Shown here: positions 51,083 through 61,410 of the stretch, piece after piece
Layout of the letters: each line of letters starts with the position of its first letter
Position numbering within the stretch: the stretch's first letter is position 1
Assembly (NCBI GenBank): GCA_958299035.1
Contig: CATQJL010000223.1
Location: 55,658,302 to 55,722,301, forward strand
DNA: 64,000 nt
DNA from: Cylicocyclus nassatus
Taxonomy: Eukaryota; Nematoda; Chromadorea; Rhabditida; Strongylidae
Direction: 5' to 3'
Notes under the pieces: model-generated
What the model was told of the DNA's origin: nothing
Seen by the model: the letters and a program-made list of their open reading frames with translations, nothing else
The model's database searches: none
Translations under genes and position numbers: made by a program

Positions 51083-52789
51083 AAGAGCAAGTCAAAATTT
51101 CGTTTGTTCTGGTATTTGATTGGTTTGAAGGTAAGTTAATAGTGTGGCACAACCCGAGAAAAGGTGTGACAGCACAGCTTTTCTGTGTGCCACACCCCAG
51201 TAACTTACCTTCGAAGACAATATTGGAAAGCAAATCATGTAAAGTTCGCCAAAGTCTCGTAGTGTTTGTGGAAGTAATTAGAACTGTCGTCTTTTTTCGT
51301 ACAAGCAACATTTGCTGGAAGCACAACCACTACTAGCGAAAAATGGGACAAATTTCTGGCTGGCTCCAAACTTCAAATTTTTGCGCTCGTCTGAGGCAGG
51401 AGTCATGATGTATGCGAATATGGAGGTGCTTTGTATTAGTGCAAGAAAACGTAGCTAATTCACTTTAAAATGTTTTAGGTTGTTCCAAAGGTAAACCGTA
51501 TTTCTAAATAAATCAGACTATTTTTGTTTTCCTGGGAACTTACGGCATCATTCCATAGAGCGAGACATGCTCTACAAAATGCAAAATGTCCGCCTATGTC
51601 GTAATTCAGGCAAAGTTTGGAGCAATCGAAGAAAAATTTATTACTTGGAAATTGATTTTTGTGAAGAATAAACGCACGGAACTCCATCTTGGTCATTATA
51701 CATTGGACACATAGTAGTACTCAAACATGTTTTTACTCAATTTTTCCAAGCTTAGAAAGCGAGAAAAAAAGATAGTCTAAAAATAGCAAACTCCGCCCAC
51801 AGCCCCTACCACATATGTCATTGTATACTACAAGTCTTACTAAGTATAATCGTGAAAGTTTACCCCTGTCTATGTCTTAATGGTCGAGAAATACCAAGTT
51901 TTCCATGAAAAATCCGAAAAATGTGGCATTTCGGCATTTTCGGACCATCTTTGTTTCTCAGTTTTGAACTCCTGACTGAAAAAAACATTTGAAAATCAAC
52001 CAAATACATTTCTGGGTACTACCATGTGTCTACTATATAAAGACAAAGAAATTTTTTCAAGGAGATCCGATTTTTAAGATAGCTGAAAAATTTCGTTTTT
52101 TGAATCCAGACTTTACCTGGATCGTGACTTACAAGGGTCGCCGAATCGAAGTGGCCGACACCCGGACGCGGGGCTGGGGAGGTTAGTATCAAATGGGCGC
52201 CTATTAGCTGCGACGCGTTATTGTGAAGCAAGTTATGGCCCTCGAAGTTTTTGGCTGCACATGTCTAGCGAACGCAGGAGTGCTCCGAGTCGTGTGGTGT
52301 AGTGGTTAGTGGCTCGGACTCACAGGTGACTGGTGAGGGTTCGGATCCTTTTGCTGTCCACATGTTTTGCGTTCTTCTCAAAATTCATTTTTTACCTTTT
52401 TCATGTATTGAGGTAAAAAAATGACACGGGTGGTTAAACTCTACTAATTATACATCCTGCCGTGTCATTCTCACTAGTAGCCCATTAGCAAGAATCGATA
52501 GTACGACGTCATACAACTTGGAGATTGTCACGTAAATACTACGTGCAATCGAAGATAGTGTGTGGAAGTGAGAACTTCGCAATTCTTCAAAGTCAAATGA
52601 AAAGCCGTTGCTCAAAAGTCGTTGCTATGTTCTGCCCAAAATTGATTTTAGCATATTTGTCAAAGGAGTTTGGCTCCTGCGACATTATGCGTAAACCGAC
52701 TATGAATGAACAAAAATCATCGACAAGTTCACATACATTTTGCGCGGAGCAGCTACATGAAGTCCTCGATATCGAATCGGACGAAGACG
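51083..52789. other. stretch without supported gene
   Basis: No gene model was found. A tRNA-like segment lies at 52288-52365. A 106-codon frame at 52525-52845 ends in an acidic tail and merges into the transposase relic that follows. Confidence 0.35.
52288..52365 (+). pseudogene. tRNA-like sequence
   Basis: It has a box A-like TGGTGTAGTGGTTAGTGG and a box B-like GGTTCGGATCC at tRNA spacing. The acceptor and anticodon stems do not pair well. It is probably a tRNA relic or SINE head. Confidence 0.4.
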
Positions 52790-53903
52790 ACGTGGTAGAA
52801 GAGGCCAACGAGGGCGAAGATTGGTCCGGTGACGAAGAAAATTAGAGGCCCACATCAAGCAGATGCGGATCGGCCCTATTCGGAGACACAGAAGTATCTG
52901 GCGAAATGGTGTGTCAAGTTTGGCGTGTTTTCGCTGCCATCTTAATGTGATACTGTAGGTTGAAAAAGCAATTGCCTTCTATCGTTCAACGGAAAAGGGA
53001 AGTCGTCCGCTATCCTGCATGACTAACAAGTTTCGATTCATCAAAACCCCGTATCATTTGCTGAAATTGAGGGAGATTAAAAAGGAGAGTAAGTTGAACT
53101 CTTCGACAACTATTGGGAAAAAAAATGTTATCTAAATGATAGAATTGCTGACCGCCGTATACGGCTCCGATCATTGGTCGAAAGGTTGAAAGAAGTTGTA
53201 ATATCAAAGTTAATGTTGGGAATTTCTCTCCATGATCACAATTTGAGAGATTTCGCTCTGCAAATCAACAGAGACGAGCTCCATATAGACATTTTCCATG
53301 CTGGTCATAATTGGATAAATACGTTCAAGAAAAAGAACAACATCGTTTCGCGAAGGATAACAACTTTTATATCCAAAAAAACTTTTTGGAAAGAAACTCT
53401 TAAAAGAAATGCTCAAGCGTTCGTGAGCAAGGTGAAAGAAGGTAATTGTGCTGCTTCCATTAAGGCATAATTCAAGGAGATAATTCCAGAAATGGAAATA
53501 TGGCCGCTTGCGTTGATCTGCAACGCCGACCAAAGTGGCGGTCAGCAAGTCTATTACCTAGATAACATTTTTCCTCCCAATAGTATGTCGAACAGTTCAA
53601 CTTACTTTCCTTTTCAATCTCCCTCAATTTCAGCAAATGATACGGAATTTTGATGAATCGAAACTTATTAGTCATGCAGGATAGCGGACGACTTCCCTTT
53701 TCCGTTGAACGATAGAAGGCAATTGCCTTTTCAACCTACAGTATTACATTAAGATTGCAGCGAAAACACGCCAAACTTGACACACCATTTCGCCAGATAT
53801 TCTGTGTCTCCGAATAGGACCGATCCGCATCTGCTTGATGTGGGCCTCTCATTTTCTTCGTCACCAGATCAACCTTCGCCCTCGTTGGCCTCTTCTATCA
53901 CGT
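52790..53903 (+). mobile_element. foldback relic of a CENPB/pogo-type transposase
   Basis: Arms 52790-53156 and 53537-53903 are inverted copies. The left arm plus the unique centre read as an interrupted helix-turn-helix CENPB-type transposase N-terminus. The fragments, in order, contain KFRFIKTPYHLLKLREI, then DHNLRDFALQIN, then NWINTFKKKNNIVSRRIT, then NADQSGGQ, which looks like the first Asp region of the DDE domain. Stops and frameshifts interrupt it (for example the TAA at 53468-53470), and the catalytic remainder is missing. It is a decayed, rearranged copy. Confidence 0.55.
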
Positions 53904-54153
53904 CGATTGCAAAACCGCGAAAGAGGCTCCTAGACTTTTGGCGCACCCTGTATAGAGGCTCCAAGCCCATTCAGACTAACTATTACCAGATGAAAGGTGA
54001 CTCGACTATATTGAGCTTACAAAGCTTACAACTATACAAGCTTTCGAACTACTTTTTTGTGTAGATAATCGTTTGTGATTTCGTTTCATGTGAAACTCCG
54101 CTCATACGTTGCTATGCCAAATCATGTGAAGTTTATTCTGCGAGTTGTCTAAT

Positions 54154-54944
54154 TTAAACGACGCATAGACCTTCAGAGCATCCTCCTGGGCATTTCGAAC
54201 ATGGTGCACCTGTTTCGTAGATTTTGGCATTAAGCATGTTTCCTCTGAAATTGAAGTCTTGTTGGTGGCTTACTGAAGCAACTCTACTTACGCTTCTTTA
54301 TAATTGCAGACTGCTAAGGACATCTTGGGGCAGGCTTGAACAGCGCAACCAATGACTTTTGTAGACTGCCAGACCATCTAAATCTATGTATTTACCTGTA
54401 CGAAACCATGATATTGTCTGAGGTCATTTCTGCTACTAACAACAGGTGAGCGAAGACTCTTTAACGTAATTGAGAAGCTTTTGAGATGGCGCGAAGCAAG
54501 CGCATTATGTGGAAAGGGTATAGTTTATCTGCGCTGGCGCAAATCTACTGCTGCGACTGCTTCTTGGGTGCGGGGTGATGGTGGCTCTGTAGGAAGAACT
54601 AGGATATTGTATTCTCGGTGATGGGAATTCAGTACTGTTTTCACCTGTGTGTAGTGTCCCAACTTTATTGTTGAAGAGTTTCATGCTGAAGGTGAGGGTC
54701 TTTGCCAACTCCGCGTTGTGCAAGCTCCCCAAACCATGATCTTGAAGCCTGTAATGATAGAAACGAGTTGCTTTCTCTGAGCGACAAGCAAAATGGCATT
54801 TTTCACATCTTCGGCAGCTTTTACTGGGTCGTACGCCGGGCCGCGCATGAATACGTTTTCTCCAAGACCTTTAGTATTTGAGTGCTGGAAGACACATTTA
54901 GCAGCGTGTTTCACAGCGTATTCCTCCACATCGCAGTCGTACTT
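54154..54944 (-). pseudogene. partial inverted copy of the CAP/SCP gene
   Basis: It carries the last four exons of a CAP gene on the minus strand: 54944-54807, 54748-54645, 54377-54292 and 54244-54154. The introns are retained and the sequence is nearly identical to 56429-57217. The second exon here is 104 nt instead of 102, because of one extra C and one extra G in homopolymers. This gives a frameshift and an early stop between them. One Lys-to-Glu change is visible in the first exon. The 5' half is missing: the sequence stops at an adapter and the gap at 54975. It may be a second gene cut by the gap, an allele, or an assembly duplicate. Confidence 0.7.
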
Positions 54945-54949
54945 CTGGA

Positions 54950-54974
54950 GTACTCTGCGTTGATACCACTGCTT
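54950..54974 (-). other. cDNA-synthesis adapter at left gap edge
   Basis: Read on the minus strand, this 25-mer starts AAGCAGTGGTATCAACG and ends GAGTAC, which is the SMART-type template-switching/PCR primer. It is fused to nematode sequence on one side and to the N gap on the other. It is contamination, not genome. Confidence 0.93.
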
Positions 54975-55474
54975 NNNNNNNNNNNNNNNNNNNNNNNNNN
55001 NNNNNNNNNNNNNNNNNNNNNNNNNNNNNNNNNNNNNNNNNNNNNNNNNNNNNNNNNNNNNNNNNNNNNNNNNNNNNNNNNNNNNNNNNNNNNNNNNNNN
55101 NNNNNNNNNNNNNNNNNNNNNNNNNNNNNNNNNNNNNNNNNNNNNNNNNNNNNNNNNNNNNNNNNNNNNNNNNNNNNNNNNNNNNNNNNNNNNNNNNNNN
55201 NNNNNNNNNNNNNNNNNNNNNNNNNNNNNNNNNNNNNNNNNNNNNNNNNNNNNNNNNNNNNNNNNNNNNNNNNNNNNNNNNNNNNNNNNNNNNNNNNNNN
55301 NNNNNNNNNNNNNNNNNNNNNNNNNNNNNNNNNNNNNNNNNNNNNNNNNNNNNNNNNNNNNNNNNNNNNNNNNNNNNNNNNNNNNNNNNNNNNNNNNNNN
55401 NNNNNNNNNNNNNNNNNNNNNNNNNNNNNNNNNNNNNNNNNNNNNNNNNNNNNNNNNNNNNNNNNNNNNNNNNN
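54975..55474. other. assembly gap of exactly 500 N
   Basis: The undetermined bases number exactly 500, a conventional placeholder length, so the true distance is unknown. Confidence 0.98.
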
Positions 55475-55499
55475 AAGCAGTGGTATCAACGCAGAGTAC
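55475..55499 (+). other. cDNA-synthesis adapter at right gap edge
   Basis: This is the same SMART-type 25-mer (AAGCAGTGGTATCAACG...) on the plus strand, starting at the first base after the gap. It faces the left copy. Confidence 0.93.
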
Positions 55500-55964
55500 T
55501 ACTACTACAGAGTCTAAAATTTGGTTACTACGAACCGACACGCTGACTATGAAAAGCAAGCACGCTACACTTGATCAATAAAGCAGCTACCGCTTGAAAG
55601 AAATCCGCACAGAGTGAAATGCTAAAAAGAAAAAATTATTCCTTGGCGATCCAGCTACCTTAAGCCTAATCCCAAATACAGGTAAAAGCGCCGTTCTAAC
55701 TTCGAATGCATCCAGAGCCTATGAAGCTAATGAAACATTCACAACAGCAACGCTTCTTGCTTCGATGACAGCCTAGACTTTTTCATCGATCTCATCAACG
55801 TCAATGATTTTGTTCCTACTTTCTGCAACCACTGCTCTATTTGACATCAGAATTCAAATGATGTGCGAGATACAGCATGGTGACATTCCTGATACATCCC
55901 CCAGCAAATTCATATTGGAGAGATGACACAGCTTATGGCCAACGTCAGAAGAGTGAAAGCTCAC

Positions 55965-56008
55965 AACCTGCATAAAAGCAGCAACATCGGACTAGCATCA
56001 CACACAAA
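55965..56008 (+). promoter_or_regulatory. TATA-like element and short leader of the CAP gene
   Basis: The word CATAAAAG occurs about 35 bp upstream of the ATG, followed by a short leader. The position fits a TATA box with a very short 5' UTR. No other element is confidently seen. Confidence 0.4.
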
Positions 56009-57217
56009 ATGCGTTCCGTTCTATTGGTAAGTCGCTACTTTTTCAATTTTGACTAAGCAATTTAATAAACATTTCAGGTCTGCCTAATCGCGACTGCTTA
56101 TGCAGGTATAGTCCAAGCTCTTCGTGCTGCTAATTGCCAAAAATGTTAGTCCTTTTTTTACCAGGTATTTGCCCCGCAAATGGCGGCATGAACGATCAGA
56201 TCCGTCAAAAGTTCTTGGACGTTCACAACGAGCTAAGGTAAGAGATCTAATGAGAAGGATTTTTTGCTTTCTACGAGTTCACATCTGATGCATGCAGATC
56301 GCTGGTGGCTAATGGAAAAGCTGAAGATGGTTATGGAGATTATGCTCCCAAAGCTGCTGCCATGAACAAATTGGTATTTTTTCTGGCAACATTGATGATA
56401 GGCAGCAAGTGATAGCGAGATATTCCAGAAGTACGACTGCGATGTGGAGAAATACGCTGTGAAACACGCTGCTAAATGTGTCTTCCAGCACTCAAATACT
56501 AAAGGTCTTGGAGAAAACGTATTCATGCGCGGCCCGGCGTACGACCCAGTAAAAGCTGCCGAAGATGTGAAAAATGCCATTTTGCTTGTCGCTCAGAGAA
56601 AGCAACTCGTTTCTATCATTACAGGCTTCAAGATCATGGTTTGGGGAGCTTGCACAACGCGGAGTTGGCAAAGACCTCACCTTCAGCATGAAACTCTTCA
56701 ACAATAAAGTTGGACACTACACACAGGTGAAAACAGTACTGAATTCCCATCACCGAGAATACAATATCCTAGTTCTTCCTACAGAGCCACCATCACCCCG
56801 CACCCAAGAAGCAGTCGCAGCAGTAGATTTGCGCCAGCGCAGATAAACTATACCCTTTCCACATAATGCGCTTGCTTCGCGCCATCTCAAAAGCTTCTCA
56901 ATTACGTTAAAGAGTCTTCGCTCACCTGTTGTTAGTAGCAGAAATGACCTCAGACAATATCATGGTTTCGTACAGGTAAATACATAGATTTAGATGGTCT
57001 GGCAGTCTACAAAAGTCATTGGTTGCGCTGTTCAAGCCTGCCCCAAGATGTCCTTAGCAGTCTGCAATTATAAAGAAGCGTAAGTAGAGTTGCTTCAGTA
57101 AGCCACCAACAAGACTTCAATTTCAGAGGAAACATGCTTAATGCCAAAATCTACGAAACAGGTGCACCATGTTCGAAATGCCCAGGAGGATGCTCTGAAG
57201 GTCTATGCGTCGTTTAA
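56009..57217 (+). CDS. secreted single-domain CAP/SCP protein (activation-associated secreted protein family)
   Basis: Eight exons join into 203 codons plus stop: 56009-56026, 56078-56105, 56165-56237, 56298-56373, 56429-56566, 56625-56726, 56994-57079, 57127-57217. All introns are GT-AG. Residues 1-15 form a signal peptide, so the product is secreted. The CAP fold is recognised by HNELR, GLGENVF, SWFGEL, the CAP1 signature GHYTQMVWQST and the CAP2 signature CNYKEAGNM. The four cavity residues usual for the family (His of HNEL, Glu of GEN, Glu of FGEL, His of GHYTQ) are all present. A cysteine-rich tail follows (CSKCPGGCSEGLC). Families like this are expanded and secreted in strongylid parasites at host entry; a specific role for this member is inference. 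The stop is followed after 16 bp by AATAAA. The neighbouring inverted partial copy is described separately. Confidence 0.92.
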
Positions 57218-57233
57218 ATTAGACAACTCGCAG

Positions 57234-57239
57234 AATAAA
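57234..57239 (+). terminator. polyadenylation signal of the CAP gene
   Basis: AATAAA lies 17 bp after the TAA stop, at normal distance for a compact nematode 3' UTR. Confidence 0.6.
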
Positions 57240-57309
57240 CTTCACATGATTTGGCATAGCAACGTATGAGCGGAGTTTCACATGAAACGAAATCACAAAT
57301 GATTATTCA

Positions 57310-58385
57310 CACAACCACGCAAAAGAGTAGTTTAGAACATAACAACAACTAATAACAACATCTGTAGTTCCTTTTTCGTAAACTTTAGTTAATTTAATAA
57401 GTTATAGAAGTCATTTTTTGCGCAAAAGTCATTCTGAAATAGCTATCGAAGCCTCTAAAAATTCAATGAGATACACAAGGTGTTCCCTACAAAGGTTTTT
57501 TTGCAAATACGTTTCTGTTCTCAAAGCAAATTACATGGTCTTACTACCGTAATCTTTATCTGAATTCCTTTGAATGGTATCCCGATGACGCTCCCGAAAG
57601 ACTTCCAAGATCTACTTTTTGGTGTGGACTACTTTCCTTTTAGGCATGCCAGACCTGGAATTATTCCGAGTTGGTCAGTACACTAGAAGGAGGGAGACCC
57701 CGCCGCCATATTGTGCAATAGTGACGCAGACTAGATTGATGTTAGAATTTTTGAAATTTTCAACCGGGCGGGATCGAAGATCTCAATCTTACCCAATCAA
57801 GAATGCTGCGCATGTCTTTCATTCACTCAAGATTCAGAATGTTTTATAATTTGTTCCTACTTTTACTCAATCTTATACATGACGAAGGTGTCGTGTTGAC
57901 TAAATGTGAAGTACTATATACAGTAGTGCACTTTTTGAAGCAAATAATAATTATATGTACGATAGCAGACGCATTTTTGGCCGAAGACGCCTCATCGCCT
58001 GACTTTTCGTTCTGTCGTATTTGGCTCAGGATGAAAGAATCCGGACCAATTTACCCCTGCTTGGTATGCACTAAACCTACTGCAGATGGCCGCCAAACAA
58101 TGAAACCGGTCAAAATATCGTACGTCGCATTTTTCGACAGTGGCTCTAATTCGGCAAATGTTAGTCAGAGAAATGAAGGGTGGAACAGGATTAAACCAGT
58201 TTTATGAAAACTACAAGATTAGTTCGTGATACTTAGTTCGTTCTGAGTTTTGCGTGACAATAAGGAATGTAGCACAAGCCCGAAACACGTGTGACAGCCA
58301 CACCTTTTTTGGGATTGTGCCGTAATCTATAGATTTTGCCACAGAAAAATTTTTAACGGACGATATGTGTCAAATAGTTGCCTAT
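57310..58385. other. stretch downstream of the CAP gene, no gene supported
   Basis: Similarity to the inverted copy ends near 57310. Frames of up to 134 codons at 57619-58207 have no recognisable domain or splice signals. Confidence 0.35.
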
Positions 58386-58472
58386 CAATGGCGGACCGAG
58401 GGGGAGGGAGACCTGGGCAGGGTGGCCCTCTTTTGAAAGTTACCTACATGAGTTATATAGATGACTTGTTTG
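58386..58472. mobile_element. truncated hAT-type MITE end
   Basis: It starts CAATGGCGGACCGAGGGGG, like the 41853 element, and continues with AAAGTTACCTACATGAGTTAT. It is cut after about 87 bp by the mariner-type element that begins at 58473. Confidence 0.6.
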
Positions 58473-59186
58473 TATTAGGTTGAACCGAAAGTTCTTTCCC
58501 CCCATTTTCAAAAATTCATAACTTCTGATTTTCTCAACCAATTTGGCTGCATCTAATTTTTTATGAAAGAGTAACTCATGCTCTTCATAACGACATCTTA
58601 GCTGGTTGCTAATGGTCATCTGTTGCATAGATAGGAGCGATAGAAGAAAATTAGTCAAAATTTGAATTTTCTGTGTAGGGTCATAAAAAATCGGAAACTT
58701 GCAAGAAAAATCGGAGCAGTCAGTATTGTAGGTTCTTTTACCAGCTCTTTCTAATGGTGCAAAGCTTGCGTCGATTGAGCGTCTCTATCAAAAGTTATGA
58801 TTTCCCTGAAAAATGCCAAAATAAATCAAATTCGCCCCTTTGTATTGCTTGCTCAAAAATCATAACTTTCGATAGAGACGCTCAATCGACGCAAACTTTG
58901 CACCGTTAAAAAGAGCTGGTAAAAGAACCCACAATACTGACTGCTCCGATTTTTGTTGCAACATTTCGATTTTTTATGACCCTACACAGAAAATTCAAAT
59001 TTTGACTAATTTTCTTCCATCGCTCCTATCTATGCAAGAGATGATCATTAGCAAGCAGCTAAGACGTCATTATAAAGAGCATGAGTTGCTCTTTCATACA
59101 GAAATAAACGCATCCAAATTGGTCGAAAAAATCAGAAGTTATGAATTTTTGAAAATTGGGGAAAGAACTTTCGGTTCAACCTAATA
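58473..59186. mobile_element. mariner-type foldback MITE
   Basis: The ends are TATTAGGTTGAACCGAAAG and its complement, nearly perfect over about 60 bp, with TA at both edges. The arms are inverted over most of the 714 bp (for example GACGCTCAATCGACGCAAAC and its complement). The ends TTAGGTTGAACCGAAAGTT are mariner-like. Frames inside come from the arms. Confidence 0.72.
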
Positions 59187-60230
59187 CTTGTATATAACTG
59201 CATTATTCTTGAAATTTTTGTGGCTGCCGCCACCCCCGGTGGACCAAGGCAGAGTAAATGCCAAAGCAAAAAGTGACCAACTTATTGAAAAATGTGAGTG
59301 TTTAGCTTATAAATCAACAAAGACATCAAGTTGCTCACAACAATTTTTGTTTTTAATTTCAACACTATACACACATACACATTATATTTCCGAAAAGTTG
59401 ATTTTGGTTGAAATTGGCCACTTCACTTAAATGGGTCTACATTTGAAAAATTGCCCTGGATTTTGGTCAACAGGAATTATTCGACATGATATTTGCGAGA
59501 ATGGTATTCATTATACTTGGAGGGCCTCTTTAAACGCCGACAGGTGTACAATGATACAGTATCTCGGTGTGCTTGAATTCTGCACAATGTGGGGGGGGGA
59601 GGGGGGGGGGGGGGAGGATACCAGTCATACTGCCAAGGATCTTCCGATACAACTCTGACGTGTTGCTGCCACTTCCCAAGCTCCCATATTCAGGAGCAGG
59701 GCCCGGCGAGAGATGGGCAAATGGGGTTTTTCAAAACGAATTCCCCTTTGATCCCAAAATTTTTTACGAATACCCCCTTGAGCCCAAAAAACGATGCTTT
59801 GTGCTTGTGCAAGGAGAGCACCGGCCACACTTCGCCTGAGCGCTCAAATTCTTCTAATTATTCCTCTCCTTTATCAAGATAGAAAACAGGAAGAAGAATA
59901 AGTAGGAAAAATGATGATCAAAGTAACGCAGTTATATTGCTGAGAAGCCGTTCCCGCGTATCGTTTAACTGGAGCGCGCTTTCCTCCTTAGAAAGCTGGG
60001 CTGCTGATGCGATTTTGGGCTCTAACAAAGACAAGAGAAGGAGTTTCGGAACCAAAATCCTACCATAAAGAAACTTTAGATGTACAACATATTGATGTGA
60101 AACTTTTGAAAAACTTATGTGAATTGAAAGTTTTGCCTACTTCAGGTGGCATTAGGTAGGCGATCGCCCACCCAATTTGGAAAAAAGTTGGGCACGTTGT
60201 TTCACATAAGTTTTCATAAATTTCCATACA
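59187..60230. other. stretch without supported gene
   Basis: There is no gene model. A long G-rich run lies at about 59591-59616. Confidence 0.35.
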
Positions 60231-60239
60231 TTATTACAT

Positions 60240-60570
60240 CCATAGATATACTTTGCTTGGAACAGCCGTTCGAGGAATCCGAAGATCCAGTGAGCTCTCC
60301 TCCTTGAGGTCCTTCCCGCTCGCCCAGGGTCCCCAACGGATTTGTCCGTTACGGGTTAAGTTGGTCAGCCAAGCCCTGGTAACTTTTACAGACATCCTAT
60401 GCGTTTGGGTAAGGGACCAGGAACTCGGTCGAGAAGTCCTCACCCTCTGGCGAAGGAGAACGACCTGCACATTCCAGCAATTGAAACGGATACACCAATC
60501 TGTGCCAGATTACATCACCTTTCTGCATTTTTTTCTTTCTCTTTATTGGTGCACCTATGCGTGTAATGAA

Positions 60571-60601
<31 letters not shown>

Positions 60602-60604
60602 ATT
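60240..60604 (+). mobile_element. probable 3' end of a non-LTR retrotransposon
   Basis: A moderately GC-rich segment ends in about nine AATA units (60567-60604), the kind of microsatellite tail left by RTE-like LINEs. No reverse transcriptase is present, so this is at most a 5'-truncated insertion. The orientation follows from the tail. Confidence 0.35.
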
Positions 60605-61158
60605 ATTGCTTAGTCCTACTGCGCATACACACTAGTCTAGCGCGATTTCGTTTCCCCTGTGCTGCAAACAAGCCATATTTCCATTTTTTTGATAGTGGGC
60701 AATTTTCAGAAAAAAGCTTGTTACAACCTTCAGTCATATAATTTTTCAATGAAAATTCTAAGTTAAGCCCCGCAGCCCGTGTTTATGGCGCTTACGTAAG
60801 TTGGTGCTATATCGTTACGCCTGCATTGAGAACTGATCGTGTAATCATGCTGTTCAACGGCATCGCTTATGCGACGTTGCGCACGCGGCAATTGGCGGCG
60901 GCGCGGCGTAGCGCGCGCTAACTCTGCTGTGCGTTGAGGCTTATTGAAACCACTTCCCAGTGAATTAGATGTATAAGGTAATAAGCATGATTCGACCTTC
61001 TTTTGCTTGCACTTGGAATGTTCTTCTGGGGCTCCGCCCGGACCCCGAAAAGATTTCCCCTTTCACTGATTTGTTCAGCTTGCATAAGATTGGTATATCT
61101 ATTGACAAAGTATTCTGTGCCAAACAGGTTTGTTAGGTGATCTTTATTAATCCAATCG

Positions 61159-61198
61159 AGGCCTAACGTTTCGACGCCTTCGTCTTCCTCAGAGGCCT
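61159..61198 (-). ncRNA. hammerhead-ribozyme-like motif
   Basis: On the minus strand an AGGCCT/AGGCCT stem encloses CTGAGGA, a GACG-AAGG-CGTC hairpin, and GAAACGTTA. This matches the hammerhead core CUGANGA, stem II, GAAA, with a very short stem III and a candidate cleavage site after the A of GTTA. One extra A precedes stem II. It lies downstream of the Penelope-like endonuclease frame. Penelope-like elements are known to carry such ribozymes in their terminal repeats. Activity is not established. Confidence 0.4.
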
Positions 61199-61410
61199 GA
61201 AAATGGCTCAAAGTGTCATCTGTAGCTCCACGCCATCAAACACCCTTCCTAATCCTGCTAGTTCTCGACTTTCGCCTGACTTCCCTATTGCAAAAACGTC
61301 AGGGCGGAAGATGAACATACCGACAGATCACCAATATGCGAGTTTCCGCACCGGAAATGATGGTCACGGCGGAAGAATGAAGTATACCATAGATGATCAT
61401 CGGATGTCAT

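Noticed and set aside
52288..52365. Functional tRNA gene
   Set aside because: Boxes A and B are present, but the acceptor and anticodon stems do not pair.
54681..55559. Long frames on both strands spanning the N gap
   Set aside because: Their length comes from reading undetermined bases as open codons. Only the CAP exons on either side are real.
57803..58207. 134-codon frame downstream of the CAP gene
   Set aside because: There is no recognisable domain, no splice context and no signal beyond its length.
60234..60573. Protein gene on either strand
   Set aside because: Overlapping frames on both strands end at the AATA tail; this fits a retrotransposon 3' end better than a gene.
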